A DNA stretch of 64,000 bases, taken from Amycolatopsis anabasis. GTDB taxonomy: Bacteria; Actinomycetota; Actinomycetes; Mycobacteriales; Pseudonocardiaceae. The notes below the pieces were generated by a model. It saw nothing but the letters and a program-made list of their open reading frames with translations, was not told the DNA's origin and searched no databases. Location: the NCBI RefSeq assembly GCF_009765355.1, contig NZ_VTHK01000016.1:1-64000 (forward strand). The letters run 5' to 3'. The translations under genes and the position numbers were made by a program. Positions 49,097-56,810 of the stretch are shown here, in pieces; position 1 is the first letter of the stretch; each line of letters starts with the position of its first letter.

Positions 49097-49113
49097 TTGT
49101 CTACACGAGACAA
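49097..49113. promoter_or_regulatory. Operator TTGTCTACACGAGACAA over the box promoter
   Basis: A perfect dyad of 6-bp arms (TTGTCT/AGACAA) with a 5-bp centre covers the -10 of the box operon. A second dyad GTTCT-GT-AGAAC is at 49127-49138. No cognate regulator is adjacent. Confidence 0.7.
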
Positions 49114-49125
49114 GATCAACGTCAA
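49098..49125 (-). promoter_or_regulatory. box operon promoter TTGACG-N16-TAGACA
   Basis: On the minus strand -35 TTGACG (49125-49120), spacer 16, -10 TAGACA (49103-49098). The ATG at 49088 follows the -10 by 9 nt, suggesting a leaderless or nearly leaderless mRNA. Confidence 0.6.
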
Positions 49126-49186
49126 GGTTCTGTAGAACTATCACCCTTGTACGCGGTTTGTAGACGCTCCTGCTCGAATCGAAACC

Positions 49187-50404
49187 ATGCGACACAAGGC
49201 GGTTCTCCTCGTCCTGGCCGTGCTCGGCGCGCTCCTCTCCCCCGCCCCGGCGACGGCGGCGGCCACCTTCCCGCGGCTGGACGCGGCGACCGTGGACTCC
49301 TTCCGGTGGACCGCGGGCGACACGTTCAAGAACTACGGCGAGCGCGTCGCCGGGCTGGAATCCCACGCCCAGCTGGCTCCCCGCGGACTGGGCGAGGTGC
49401 TCGCCTCGGCGAACCGGGCGGCCCGGCCGCTGTGCCACGGCACGCACCTCGACGCCGCGTTGAAACCGGCCGGGTTCTGCTGGGAGGACGGCAATGACGA
49501 CAAGACGAACGCCTGGATCCCGCAGGGCCTCACCGGTTCCGGGGACGCCGATCCCGCGACCGGGAAGGTCGGCGGCAAGCGGGTCGTGTCGGCGTCCTGG
49601 CACACCCCGGGCGACACCATGGTCCGGCTGTCCTTCGCCGACGTCACCGATCCCGCGAAGATGCGCTACCGGCACGCGCTGCTCGTCGAACCCACCTCGA
49701 ACGACGACTTCGCGGTCGTCCCCGGCCACGGGCACGGGATGACCTGGATCGGCGACCTGCTGTTCGTGGCGACCACCGGCGGCCTGATCCGGGTGTTCGA
49801 CACCCGCCACTTCTGGAAGGTCGACGATTCGTCCGGCGAGATCGGGCTCGGCAAGGACGGCAAGTACCACGCCGCCTACTACGACTACGCGCTCCCGCAG
49901 GTCGGCGCGTACTGGTACCCGGGCGGGGGCGCGTGCACCAGCGTCACCGGCGCACGGCCCTGCCTGGCGACGCTGGCGTTCGACCACACCGGCGACGGCT
50001 CGCTGCTCACCGCGGAACACGTGCCCGGCGCGGCGAAGGGCCGGATCGTGCGCTGGCCGCTGGACCCGGCCACCGGGCGGCCGAAGGAGCAGGCCGACAA
50101 GCAGGTGCACGCCGGCGAGGGGTTCGTGTCCCCGGTGTGGGGCATGCAGGGCGCGATCGCCAAGGACGGCTACTTCGTGCTGACCGGCGTCTGCCCGGAA
50201 TTCGCGGGGCAGCCCGGGGACCATCCGTCGTGCCTGCACGGCGGCGTCGGCGGGGTGTCCACGTCCCGGCTCGGCCGGGCCCCGGTGAACAGCCAGAACC
50301 TGTCGTACTGGCCGGCCACCGGCGAACTCTGGCTGCTCAACGAGCAACTCCGCGAACGCGTCACCGTCCACGTCCCCTGGAAAACCCTCACCGGCCGCGC
50401 CTGA
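49187..50404 (+). CDS. Secreted protein of unknown function (405 aa)
   Basis: A Sec signal peptide (residues 1-25, cleavage near PATAAA) is followed by a 380-residue mature domain with conserved-looking segments (CHGTHLDAALKPAGFCWEDGNDDKTNAWIPQGL, GHGHGMTWIGDLLFVATTGGLIRVFD, FVSPVWGMQGAIAKDGYFVLTG, QNLSYWPATGELWLLNEQ) and four-plus cysteines. The blade-like repeats suggest a beta-propeller. No catalytic motif is recognised. The stop codon falls inside the first 21-bp unit of repeat array C. It is divergent from the box operon. Confidence 0.82.
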   Translation: MRHKAVLLVLAVLGALLSPAPATAAATFPRLDAATVDSFRWTAGDTFKNYGERVAGLESHAQLAPRGLGEVLASANRAARPLCHGTHLDAALKPAGFCWEDGNDDKTNAWIPQGLTGSGDADPATGKVGGKRVVSASWHTPGDTMVRLSFADVTDPAKMRYRHALLVEPTSNDDFAVVPGHGHGMTWIGDLLFVATTGGLIRVFDTRHFWKVDDSSGEIGLGKDGKYHAAYYDYALPQVGAYWYPGGGACTSVTGARPCLATLAFDHTGDGSLLTAEHVPGAAKGRIVRWPLDPATGRPKEQADKQVHAGEGFVSPVWGMQGAIAKDGYFVLTGVCPEFAGQPGDHPSCLHGGVGGVSTSRLGRAPVNSQNLSYWPATGELWLLNEQLRERVTVHVPWKTLTGRA

Positions 50405-50507
50405 ACGTGCAACTCGCGTGCCCGAACGTTCAACTCGCGTGCCTGAACGTGTAATTCGATTACCCGAACGTAGAACTCGGGAGTGGCGGCGAGTTCCACA
50501 CTGAGGT
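50401..50507. repeat. 21-bp repeat array C (4 forward, 1 reverse unit)
   Basis: Forward GAA at 50403, 50424, 50445 and 50466 (21-bp steps), then one reverse unit with CGA at 50490. The first unit contains the stop codon of the upstream gene. Array and gap together occupy 50405-50519 before the SCO6745-type gene. Confidence 0.85.
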
Positions 50508-50519
50508 TTTCTTGGGCGC

Positions 50520-51374
50520 ATGGACTCGAATTCCGCGCTGGCGCGTCGTCTCTGGGCGGCGATCGAACCGATCCACGCCGTCGTGTACTTCGCGCCGGAG
50601 CCCGTCGAGGCGGCCAAGGCCGTCGGGCTGCGCGGATGGTGGATGGGTTACTTCGCCGGGCGGGCCGCCCCGCTGGGGCCGATCGGCGCGCCCGCGGTCA
50701 CCGCGATGTTCTTCGGCTTCAGCCCGGCCAAGGTCGCCCGGGCGCTGCCCGACGCCTGGGCCTACGCCACGCCCGAGCGGGTGCTCGCCGCCCGGATCGA
50801 CGCGGTCGAGGCCGCGCTGGACCGTGCGCTGCCCGCGAACGGAAACCGCGAACAGCTCGCCGACCTGCTCGAACGGGCCGTGGCGGGCTGCTCTTTCGAC
50901 GGCCGCCCCTTGGCGGCCGCGTGGTCGGCCGTCCCCCGTCCGTCCGGCGCGACGGCCCGCATCTGGCTCGCCGCGACGATCCTGCGCGAGCACCGCGGCG
51001 ACGGCCATGTCATCGCCGCGGTCCAGGCCGGGCTGCGCGGCCTGGACGCCACGCTCACCCAGGTGGCCACCGGCGCGACCACCCGGGAGCTGATGCAGGT
51101 GAACCGGGGCTGGACCGACGCCGACTGGGCGGAAAGCCGCCGCGAACTGGTCGCCCGGGGCCTGCTGGACGACACCGCGCGGCTCACCCGGAGCGGGAGC
51201 GCGCTGCGCGAGCGGCTCGAGGAGGTCACCGACCGGCTCGCGGCCGGGCCGGTCGCCGCGCTCGGCGAATCCGGGGTGGAGCGAGCGATCGCGTTGGCCA
51301 CACCGCTCAGCCGCCACCTGGTCGACACCGGCGAGATCCCGGTGCCCAACCCGATGGGCGCGCCGCGTCCGTGA
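50520..51374 (+). CDS. SCO6745-family protein (284 aa)
   Basis: The opening ALARRLWAAIEPIHAVVYFAPEPVEAAKAVGLRGWWMGYFAGRAAPLG and GFSPAKVARALPDAW are diagnostic of the SCO6745 family. The C-terminal half (MQVNRGWTDADWAESRRELVARGLLDDTARLTRSGSAL) looks like a winged helix, so a regulatory role is plausible. Function is unknown. The ATG at 50520 follows array C. It converges end-to-end with the alcohol dehydrogenase gene, with no bases between the stops. Confidence 0.9.
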   Translation: MDSNSALARRLWAAIEPIHAVVYFAPEPVEAAKAVGLRGWWMGYFAGRAAPLGPIGAPAVTAMFFGFSPAKVARALPDAWAYATPERVLAARIDAVEAALDRALPANGNREQLADLLERAVAGCSFDGRPLAAAWSAVPRPSGATARIWLAATILREHRGDGHVIAAVQAGLRGLDATLTQVATGATTRELMQVNRGWTDADWAESRRELVARGLLDDTARLTRSGSALRERLEEVTDRLAAGPVAALGESGVERAIALATPLSRHLVDTGEIPVPNPMGAPRP

Positions 51375-52565
51375 TCAACCCGAGGGCCGCAGCAGGACCT
51401 TGATCGCGCCGTCGCTCTTGTGCTGGAAGATCTCGTAGCCGCGTGGAGCCTCGTCGAGGGGCAGCCGGTGGGTCGCCAGGTCCGTCACGCCGAGCGGGTC
51501 CTCGGAGCCGGTGAGCAGCGGCAGGATGTCGTCGACCCACCGGCGGACGTTGGCCTGCCCCATCCGGATCCGGATCTGCTTGTCGAACAGCTCCATCATC
51601 GGCATCGGGTCGAGCATGCCCCCGTACACCCCGCTGAGCGAGATCGTGCCGCCGCGGCGGACCGCGTCGATCGCCAGGTACAGCGCGGACAACCGGTCCA
51701 CGCCCGCCTTCTCGGTGAGTTTCGCGGCGACCGGACCGGGCAGCAGGTTGACCAGGTCCTGCGCCAGTTTGCCGAGCGGCGCGCCGTGCGCCTCCATGCC
51801 GACCGCGTCGATCACCGCGTCGGGGCCCCGGCCGCCGGTCGACTCGCGCAACGCCGCCACGACATCCCGGTCCTCCCGCAGATCGAACGTGGTGACGCCG
51901 TAACGGCGGGCCAGGGCCAGCCGTTCGGACACCAGATCCACGCCGAGCACCGTCCCGGCGCCGCGATGCGCGGCGATCCGGCAGCACATCTGGCCGATCG
52001 GCCCGAGCCCGAAGACCGCGACGCTGCCGTCGCCGGGGATCTCCGCGTATTCGACCGCCTGCCAGGCCGTCGGCAGTACGTCGGACAGGTACACGAACCG
52101 TTCGTCCGGTGGCCCCTCGGGCACCTTGACCGGACCGTACTGGGCCTGCGGCACGCGCAGGTATTCCGCCTGGCCGCCGGGCACCTGGCCGTAGAGCTTG
52201 GTGTAGCCGAACAGCGCCGCGCCCTTGCCCCGGTCCCGCACCTGCGTGGTCTCGCACTGGGTCTGCAGGCCGCGCGCGCACATGTAGCAGTGCCCGCAGG
52301 AGATGTTGAACGGCACCACCACCCGGTCACCCGGTTTCAGGTCGCCCGCTTCGGAACCGACCTCCTCCACGATCCCCATCGGTTCGTGGCCGAGGATGTC
52401 GCCGGGCTCGAGGAACGCGCCGAGCACCTCGTACAGATGCAGATCGGAACCGCAGATCGCGGACGTGGTGACGCGGATGATCGCGTCGTTCGGCTCGACC
52501 AGCCGCGGATCGTCGACCGTCTCCACCCGGACATCGCGTTTTCCATGCCAGGTAACGGCTTTCAT
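51375..52565 (-). CDS. Zinc-dependent alcohol dehydrogenase, MDR family (396 aa)
   Basis: A zinc-type MDR with catalytic ligands Cys in SAICGSDLHLYE, His in ILGHEPMGIVEE, a structural zinc lobe with four cysteines (SCGHCYMCARGLQTQC), and a cofactor loop VFGLGPIGQMCCRIAAHRGA. The length and EPMGIVEEVG/SGD motifs are like glutathione-independent formaldehyde dehydrogenase-related enzymes, although the substrate is unknown. ATG 52565 is used; TTG 52568 is possible. It is followed upstream by a membrane protein gene 13 bp away on the same strand. Confidence 0.93.
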   Translation of the reverse strand: MKAVTWHGKRDVRVETVDDPRLVEPNDAIIRVTTSAICGSDLHLYEVLGAFLEPGDILGHEPMGIVEEVGSEAGDLKPGDRVVVPFNISCGHCYMCARGLQTQCETTQVRDRGKGAALFGYTKLYGQVPGGQAEYLRVPQAQYGPVKVPEGPPDERFVYLSDVLPTAWQAVEYAEIPGDGSVAVFGLGPIGQMCCRIAAHRGAGTVLGVDLVSERLALARRYGVTTFDLREDRDVVAALRESTGGRGPDAVIDAVGMEAHGAPLGKLAQDLVNLLPGPVAAKLTEKAGVDRLSALYLAIDAVRRGGTISLSGVYGGMLDPMPMMELFDKQIRIRMGQANVRRWVDDILPLLTGSEDPLGVTDLATHRLPLDEAPRGYEIFQHKSDGAIKVLLRPSG

Positions 52566-52578
52566 CAAGTCTCCCGGC

Positions 52579-53076
52579 TCACGAAGAATAAGGCTGCGGC
52601 GGGATGTTCTGCTCTATCCCGGGCGCGACCCGGGGATCCCGCCCGCCCTGCCCGGGCACCGGGGTGACCACCGGTTCCTGCGCGGCCCGATCCGCTCCGG
52701 TCGCCGGTCCCCGTTGCCGCTCGTCGGCCCGGCGCGCGGTGATCTCCTCGGCCATCTGCTCGTCGCGGAGCCTGGCGAGGATGGCGAGGGTGATGCCGTG
52801 CGCGATGGCGAGCAGGATCAGGACAACGCCCAGCCTGGTGACCACCGCCTCGGTGGGGGTTCGGCCGCCCATGTCGATCGTCGAGATCAAGCCGAGAATG
52901 CCCAGCACCGCGAAATGGAACATCACGGTGATCAACCGGGTCATCGCTCCGCTCGCCGCCGGATCGCCGTAAGAGTTCTCCAGGAAACGCCGACCGCTTC
53001 GGTAGATGATCTGCCCGTCGAGCACCACCAGGATGACCCCGATGATCAGGAAGACCACATATGCCTGGGTGTCCAC
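52579..53076 (-). CDS. Small membrane protein with acidic/basic tail (165 aa)
   Basis: Three hydrophobic segments (AYVVFLIIGVILVVLDG, TVMFHFAVLGILGLI, VVTRLGVVLILLAIAHGITLAIL) and a hydrophilic C-terminus rich in Arg, Pro, Gln. I do not recognise the family. The start is GTG 53076 with GGAGG upstream. It is probably co-transcribed with the downstream alcohol dehydrogenase (13-bp gap). No catalytic motif. Confidence 0.75.
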   Translation of the reverse strand: MDTQAYVVFLIIGVILVVLDGQIIYRSGRRFLENSYGDPAASGAMTRLITVMFHFAVLGILGLISTIDMGGRTPTEAVVTRLGVVLILLAIAHGITLAILARLRDEQMAEEITARRADERQRGPATGADRAAQEPVVTPVPGQGGRDPRVAPGIEQNIPPQPYSS

Positions 53077-53202
53077 GGTGCCTCCTTCCAGCCATACCGC
53101 TGAACGCACTCGGAGTACCCGCCCGACCTCGGAGCGAAACGCGTTTGCCGCCTGGATGCCCCGGGTAGCCCGGAATGGTCGGAGCGCCGAAGGGAGGTTC
53201 GC

Positions 53203-53367
53203 ATGCACCGAGAAAGCGATCAGCACGGCCCGCGCACGGACGACGAGCTCAAGGCCGAGCTGGAAGGCACCCTCCGCGGCAACCGCCCGAGCCGGGCCGA
53301 GGAGTGGCGCGACCCCGAACCGCCCGCGGACGACGATCCCGCGGTGCCGCCGTTCGAAGAGCGGTAG
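53203..53367 (+). CDS. Small acidic protein (54 aa)
   Basis: ATG 53203 to TAG 53367, with a strong GGGAGG 5 nt upstream. The peptide is highly charged (DDELKAELEGTLRGNRPSRAEEWRDPEPPADDD) and ends in PPFEER. No known domain. It lies 8 bp before the phosphoketolase GTG on the same strand, so it is probably the first gene of that operon. It is missed by ORF length filters. Function unknown. Confidence 0.65.
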   Translation: MHRESDQHGPRTDDELKAELEGTLRGNRPSRAEEWRDPEPPADDDPAVPPFEER

Positions 53368-53375
53368 GCACGTCG

Positions 53376-55682
53376 GTGAAAACGATCGAGGGCACCGAAA
53401 CCGCGACCCTGCGCCGGTATCGCCGCGCCTGCGACTATCTCGCGGTCGCGATGATCTATCTGCGGGACAACACTTTGCTCCGCGAACCGCTGCGGCCCGA
53501 GCACCTGAAGCCGCGACCGCTCGGGCACTGGGGAACCTGTCCGGGGCTCACCCTTGTCTACAGTGGACTCAATCGGCTGGTGCGCCGCACCGGGCAGCGG
53601 ACCCTGCTGGTCACCGGGCCCGGGCACGGCGCGCCCGCCATCCACGCGAACCTGTGGCTGGAGGGCACCCACGCCGAGTACGACCCCGCGCTGAGCCTCG
53701 ACGGATCCGGGCTGGCCGAACTGGTCGGCCGGTTCTCCTGGCCGGGCGGCTTCCCCAGCCACCTCTCCCCCGAGGTGCCCGGCGTGATCCACGAGGGCGG
53801 CGAACTGGGTTACGCGCTGGCCACCGCGTTCGGCGCCGCGCTGGACGATCCGGGACTGCTGGTCGCCTGCGTGGTCGGCGACGGCGAAGCGGAAACCGGC
53901 CCGACCGCGGCCTCCTGGCACTGCGAGAAGTTCCTCGACCGGGTGGGCGGCGGGAACGTGCTGCCGATCCTGCACCTGAACGGGTACAAGATCGCCTCGC
54001 CCACGGTGTACGGCACGATGTCCGACGACGAACTCGTCGCCTATTTCACCGGCTGCGGCTGGTCACCCCGGATCGTGGACGTGACCAAGGCCGCCGACGC
54101 CGACGCGTGCCTCGCCGACGCGCTGGACGCGGCGCACGGCGACCTGGCCGGCGACCGCCCGCCGATGCTCGTGCTGCGCAGCGCGAAGGGCGCGGGCGCC
54201 CCGGAAAGCGATCCGGAGGGCACCCCGCTGGCCGGGACCTTCCACGCCCACCAGGTGCCGCTGTCCGCCGCCCGGGACGATCCGGATCACTTGGCGCTGC
54301 TGGAGAACTGGCTGCGGTCCTACCACCCGGAAGAGCTGTTCGGCGATGACGGCGTTCCGGCCGGCGACCTGCTTTCCGTGCCGCCGGAGGGCGAGCTGCG
54401 GCTGGGCAAGGTACCGCAGGCCAACGGCGGGCTGCTGCGCCGGGACCTGCCGCTGCCCGCGCTGGAGAAGTTCCGCGTCGGCCTCGACCGGCCCGGCGGC
54501 GCCGCGGCGAGCCCGACCGAAACGGCCGCGACCTGGCTCGCCGAGCTGATGCGCGCGACCGAGGACCGCCGCGACTTCCGCGTGGTGTGCCCGGACGAAC
54601 TGGAGTCCAACAAGCTCGGTCCGTTGCTGACGGCCACCGCGCGCGCGTTCACCCGGGAGGTGCCGGGTTACGCCGAGCAGCTCGGGGCGGACGGGCGAGT
54701 GATGGAGGTGCTGTCCGAGCACCTCTGCCAGGGCTGGCTGCAGGGCTACCTGCTCACCGGGCGCCACGGCCTGTTCCCGTGCTACGAGGCATTCGTGTCC
54801 ATTGTGGACGGAATGGTGAACCAGTACGCCAAGTTCCTGAAGATGTCCGGCGAGGTGGCCTGGCGGGCCCCGGTGGCGAGCCTCAACTACCTGCTCACCA
54901 GCGAAGGCTGGCGGCAGGAGCACAACGGGTACAGCCACCAGGGGCCGGGTTTCCTCAACAACATGCTGACCAAGAAGGCCAGTGTGGCAAGGGTTTATCT
55001 GCCCGCGGACGCGAACACGCTGCTGGTCACCCTGGAACACTGCCTCGCCTCGACCGATCGGATCAACGTCGTGGTGGCCGGGAAGCAAGCGACCGGTGTG
55101 TGGCTGGATCTTCCCGAAGCCCGCGAACACTTCCGCGCCGGGGCCGGGGTGTGGCACTGGGCGAGCACCGATGATGGCCGGGACCCGGATGTGGTGCTCG
55201 CCTGCGCGGGTACCGTGCCCACCACGGAAACCCTGGCCGCGGCCGAACTTCTCGCCGAGTCCGCGCCCGGGCTGCGGGTACGCGTGGTGAACGTGGTCGA
55301 CCTGCTCTCCCTCGCGCCCGCCGAACGCCATCCGCACGGGCTGGCCGATCCCGAGTTCGAGGCCTGCTTCGGCACGGACGTCCCGGTGGTCTTCGCCTTC
55401 CACGGCTACCCGTCCGCGGTGCACGAGGTGCTGCACGGGCGCCCCGCACCGGACCGGTTCCACGTGCACGGCTACCTCGAGGAAGGCACCACCACGACAC
55501 CGTTCGACCTGCTGGCGAGCAACCGGATGACCCGCCACGACCTGGCGCGGGCGGCGGTGTCGCACGCCGGGGGCGATCCGGCGACCGGCGAGGAGTTGCT
55601 CCGCCGCCGCGACGAACTGCTCGCCCACGCCTTCGCGCACGGCGAGGACGCACCCGAGATCACCGGCTGGCGGTGGTCGTGA
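53376..55682 (+). CDS. Phosphoketolase, Xfp family (768 aa)
   Basis: A thiamine-diphosphate enzyme cleaving xylulose-5-P (and possibly fructose-6-P) to acetyl phosphate plus triose/tetrose phosphate. Diagnostic blocks: GHWGTCPGLTLVYSGLNRLVRR, GPGHGAPAIHANLWLEG, CVVGDGEAETGPTAASWHCEKFLDRVGGGNVLPILHLNGYKIASPT (TPP/Mg binding), QEHNGYSHQGPGFLNNM and HGYLEEGTTTTPFDLLASN. The length matches the family. GTG 53376 is used. The acetate-kinase homologue starts within its stop (TGATG), making acetyl phosphate to acetate conversion a likely coupled step. Confidence 0.95.
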   Translation: MKTIEGTETATLRRYRRACDYLAVAMIYLRDNTLLREPLRPEHLKPRPLGHWGTCPGLTLVYSGLNRLVRRTGQRTLLVTGPGHGAPAIHANLWLEGTHAEYDPALSLDGSGLAELVGRFSWPGGFPSHLSPEVPGVIHEGGELGYALATAFGAALDDPGLLVACVVGDGEAETGPTAASWHCEKFLDRVGGGNVLPILHLNGYKIASPTVYGTMSDDELVAYFTGCGWSPRIVDVTKAADADACLADALDAAHGDLAGDRPPMLVLRSAKGAGAPESDPEGTPLAGTFHAHQVPLSAARDDPDHLALLENWLRSYHPEELFGDDGVPAGDLLSVPPEGELRLGKVPQANGGLLRRDLPLPALEKFRVGLDRPGGAAASPTETAATWLAELMRATEDRRDFRVVCPDELESNKLGPLLTATARAFTREVPGYAEQLGADGRVMEVLSEHLCQGWLQGYLLTGRHGLFPCYEAFVSIVDGMVNQYAKFLKMSGEVAWRAPVASLNYLLTSEGWRQEHNGYSHQGPGFLNNMLTKKASVARVYLPADANTLLVTLEHCLASTDRINVVVAGKQATGVWLDLPEAREHFRAGAGVWHWASTDDGRDPDVVLACAGTVPTTETLAAAELLAESAPGLRVRVVNVVDLLSLAPAERHPHGLADPEFEACFGTDVPVVFAFHGYPSAVHEVLHGRPAPDRFHVHGYLEEGTTTTPFDLLASNRMTRHDLARAAVSHAGGDPATGEELLRRRDELLAHAFAHGEDAPEITGWRWS

Positions 55683-56794
55683 TGCTCGTGCTGACGGTCA
55701 ACGCGGGTTCGTCCAGCCTGCGCGCGCATCTGGTGGACACCACCGACGAGCACGTGGTCGACGCGGCCGAGAGCGGGCACCCCGCGGATTCCGAGGCGGC
55801 CCAGCGGGAACTGGACGACCTGCTGGAGCGCGTGCCGACCGAGGCGATTTCGGCGATCGGGCACCGGCTCGTGCACGGCGGCCCGCACCTCCTGGCGCCC
55901 GCGGTCGTCGACGACCAAGTGCTCGCCACCCTCCGCGAGGTGGCGCCGATCGCGCCGCAGCACGTGCCGGCGGCGCTCGCGTTGCTGGAGTCGCTGCACC
56001 GGAAGATGCCCGAATGCCGCCAGATAGTCTGCCCGGACACCGCGTTCCACAGCGGTCTGCCAGCCGCGGCCCGCACCTATCCGCTGCCCCGGCGGTGGCG
56101 GGAGGAGTGGGGGCTGCGCCGCTACGGTTTCCACGGACTCTCCTTCGCCTGGGCGTTGCGCCGCACGGCCGAACTGCTCGGCCGCCCCGCCGGGGAACTG
56201 GACGTCCTGCTCGCCCACCTGAGCGGCGGCTGCTCGGTCGCCGCCGTCCACAAGGGACGCAGTGTCGACACGTCGATGGGTTTCACGCCGCTGGAGGGCC
56301 TCGCGATGTCGAAGCGTTCGGGCAGCGTCGATCCCGGCATGCTGCTGTGGCTGCTGCGGGAGAAGAAGCTTTCCCTGGACGAGCTGGAAACCGGATTGCA
56401 ATCGGAATCCGGGCTGCTCGGGTTGTCCGGGAGTTCCCCGGACACCCGGGATCTGGTGCGTGCCGCCGAACGCGGGGACGAGGCGGCCGCGCTGGCGATG
56501 GACGTGTTCTGCCACCGGGTCCGCCGCGAACTCGCCGCCGCGGCCACGAGCCTGGAGCGCGTGGACGCGCTGGTGTTCACCGGGGACATCGGCTGGGACC
56601 AGCCGGAGGTCGCCGAGTCCGTGAGCGCCGGGCTCGGGGTGCTGGGCGTGCGCGGCGGCCTGGCTACCCGGCGCACCGAGGACGCGGTGATCAGCGGGCC
56701 GGACGCCGGTGTCCCGGTGCTTACCGTCCAGTCCCGGGAGGAACTCCAGCTCGCCGCCGAAACCGCCGCGGTCGCCGCCCGCCCCCGCACATAG
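55682..56794 (+). CDS. ackA: Acetate-kinase-family protein with altered metal-site residue (370 aa)
   Basis: An ASKHA-fold acetate/propionate kinase: LTVNAGSSS (Asn7), IGHRLVHGG (Arg62), CPDTAFHSG (Asp119), RYGFHGLS, VDTSMGFTPLEGL and RSGSVDP (Arg212). The C-terminal FTxGIGEN motif, where Glu binds Mg in Methanosarcina acetate kinase, is FTGDIGWDQP (Trp305), and the HLGNG motif is HLSGG. It is about 30 residues shorter than usual. It overlaps the phosphoketolase gene by 1 nt and should convert acetyl phosphate and ADP to acetate and ATP if active. Confidence 0.85.
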   Translation: MLVLTVNAGSSSLRAHLVDTTDEHVVDAAESGHPADSEAAQRELDDLLERVPTEAISAIGHRLVHGGPHLLAPAVVDDQVLATLREVAPIAPQHVPAALALLESLHRKMPECRQIVCPDTAFHSGLPAAARTYPLPRRWREEWGLRRYGFHGLSFAWALRRTAELLGRPAGELDVLLAHLSGGCSVAAVHKGRSVDTSMGFTPLEGLAMSKRSGSVDPGMLLWLLREKKLSLDELETGLQSESGLLGLSGSSPDTRDLVRAAERGDEAAALAMDVFCHRVRRELAAAATSLERVDALVFTGDIGWDQPEVAESVSAGLGVLGVRGGLATRRTEDAVISGPDAGVPVLTVQSREELQLAAETAAVAARPRT

Positions 56795-56810
56795 CCAAGC
56801 GCGGACCCGC

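Noticed and set aside
41174..49097. A secondary-metabolite biosynthetic cluster
   Set aside because: No PKS, NRPS, terpene synthase core or carrier protein is present. The genes fit catabolism plus an unexplained four-gene operon.
49097..49138. Hairpin dyads as a box operon terminator
   Set aside because: They lie upstream of boxC over its promoter elements, so operators fit better than a terminator.
28811..50507. The 21-bp arrays as CRISPR arrays
   Set aside because: Units are contiguous with no spacers, are in both orientations within an array, and no cas gene is nearby.
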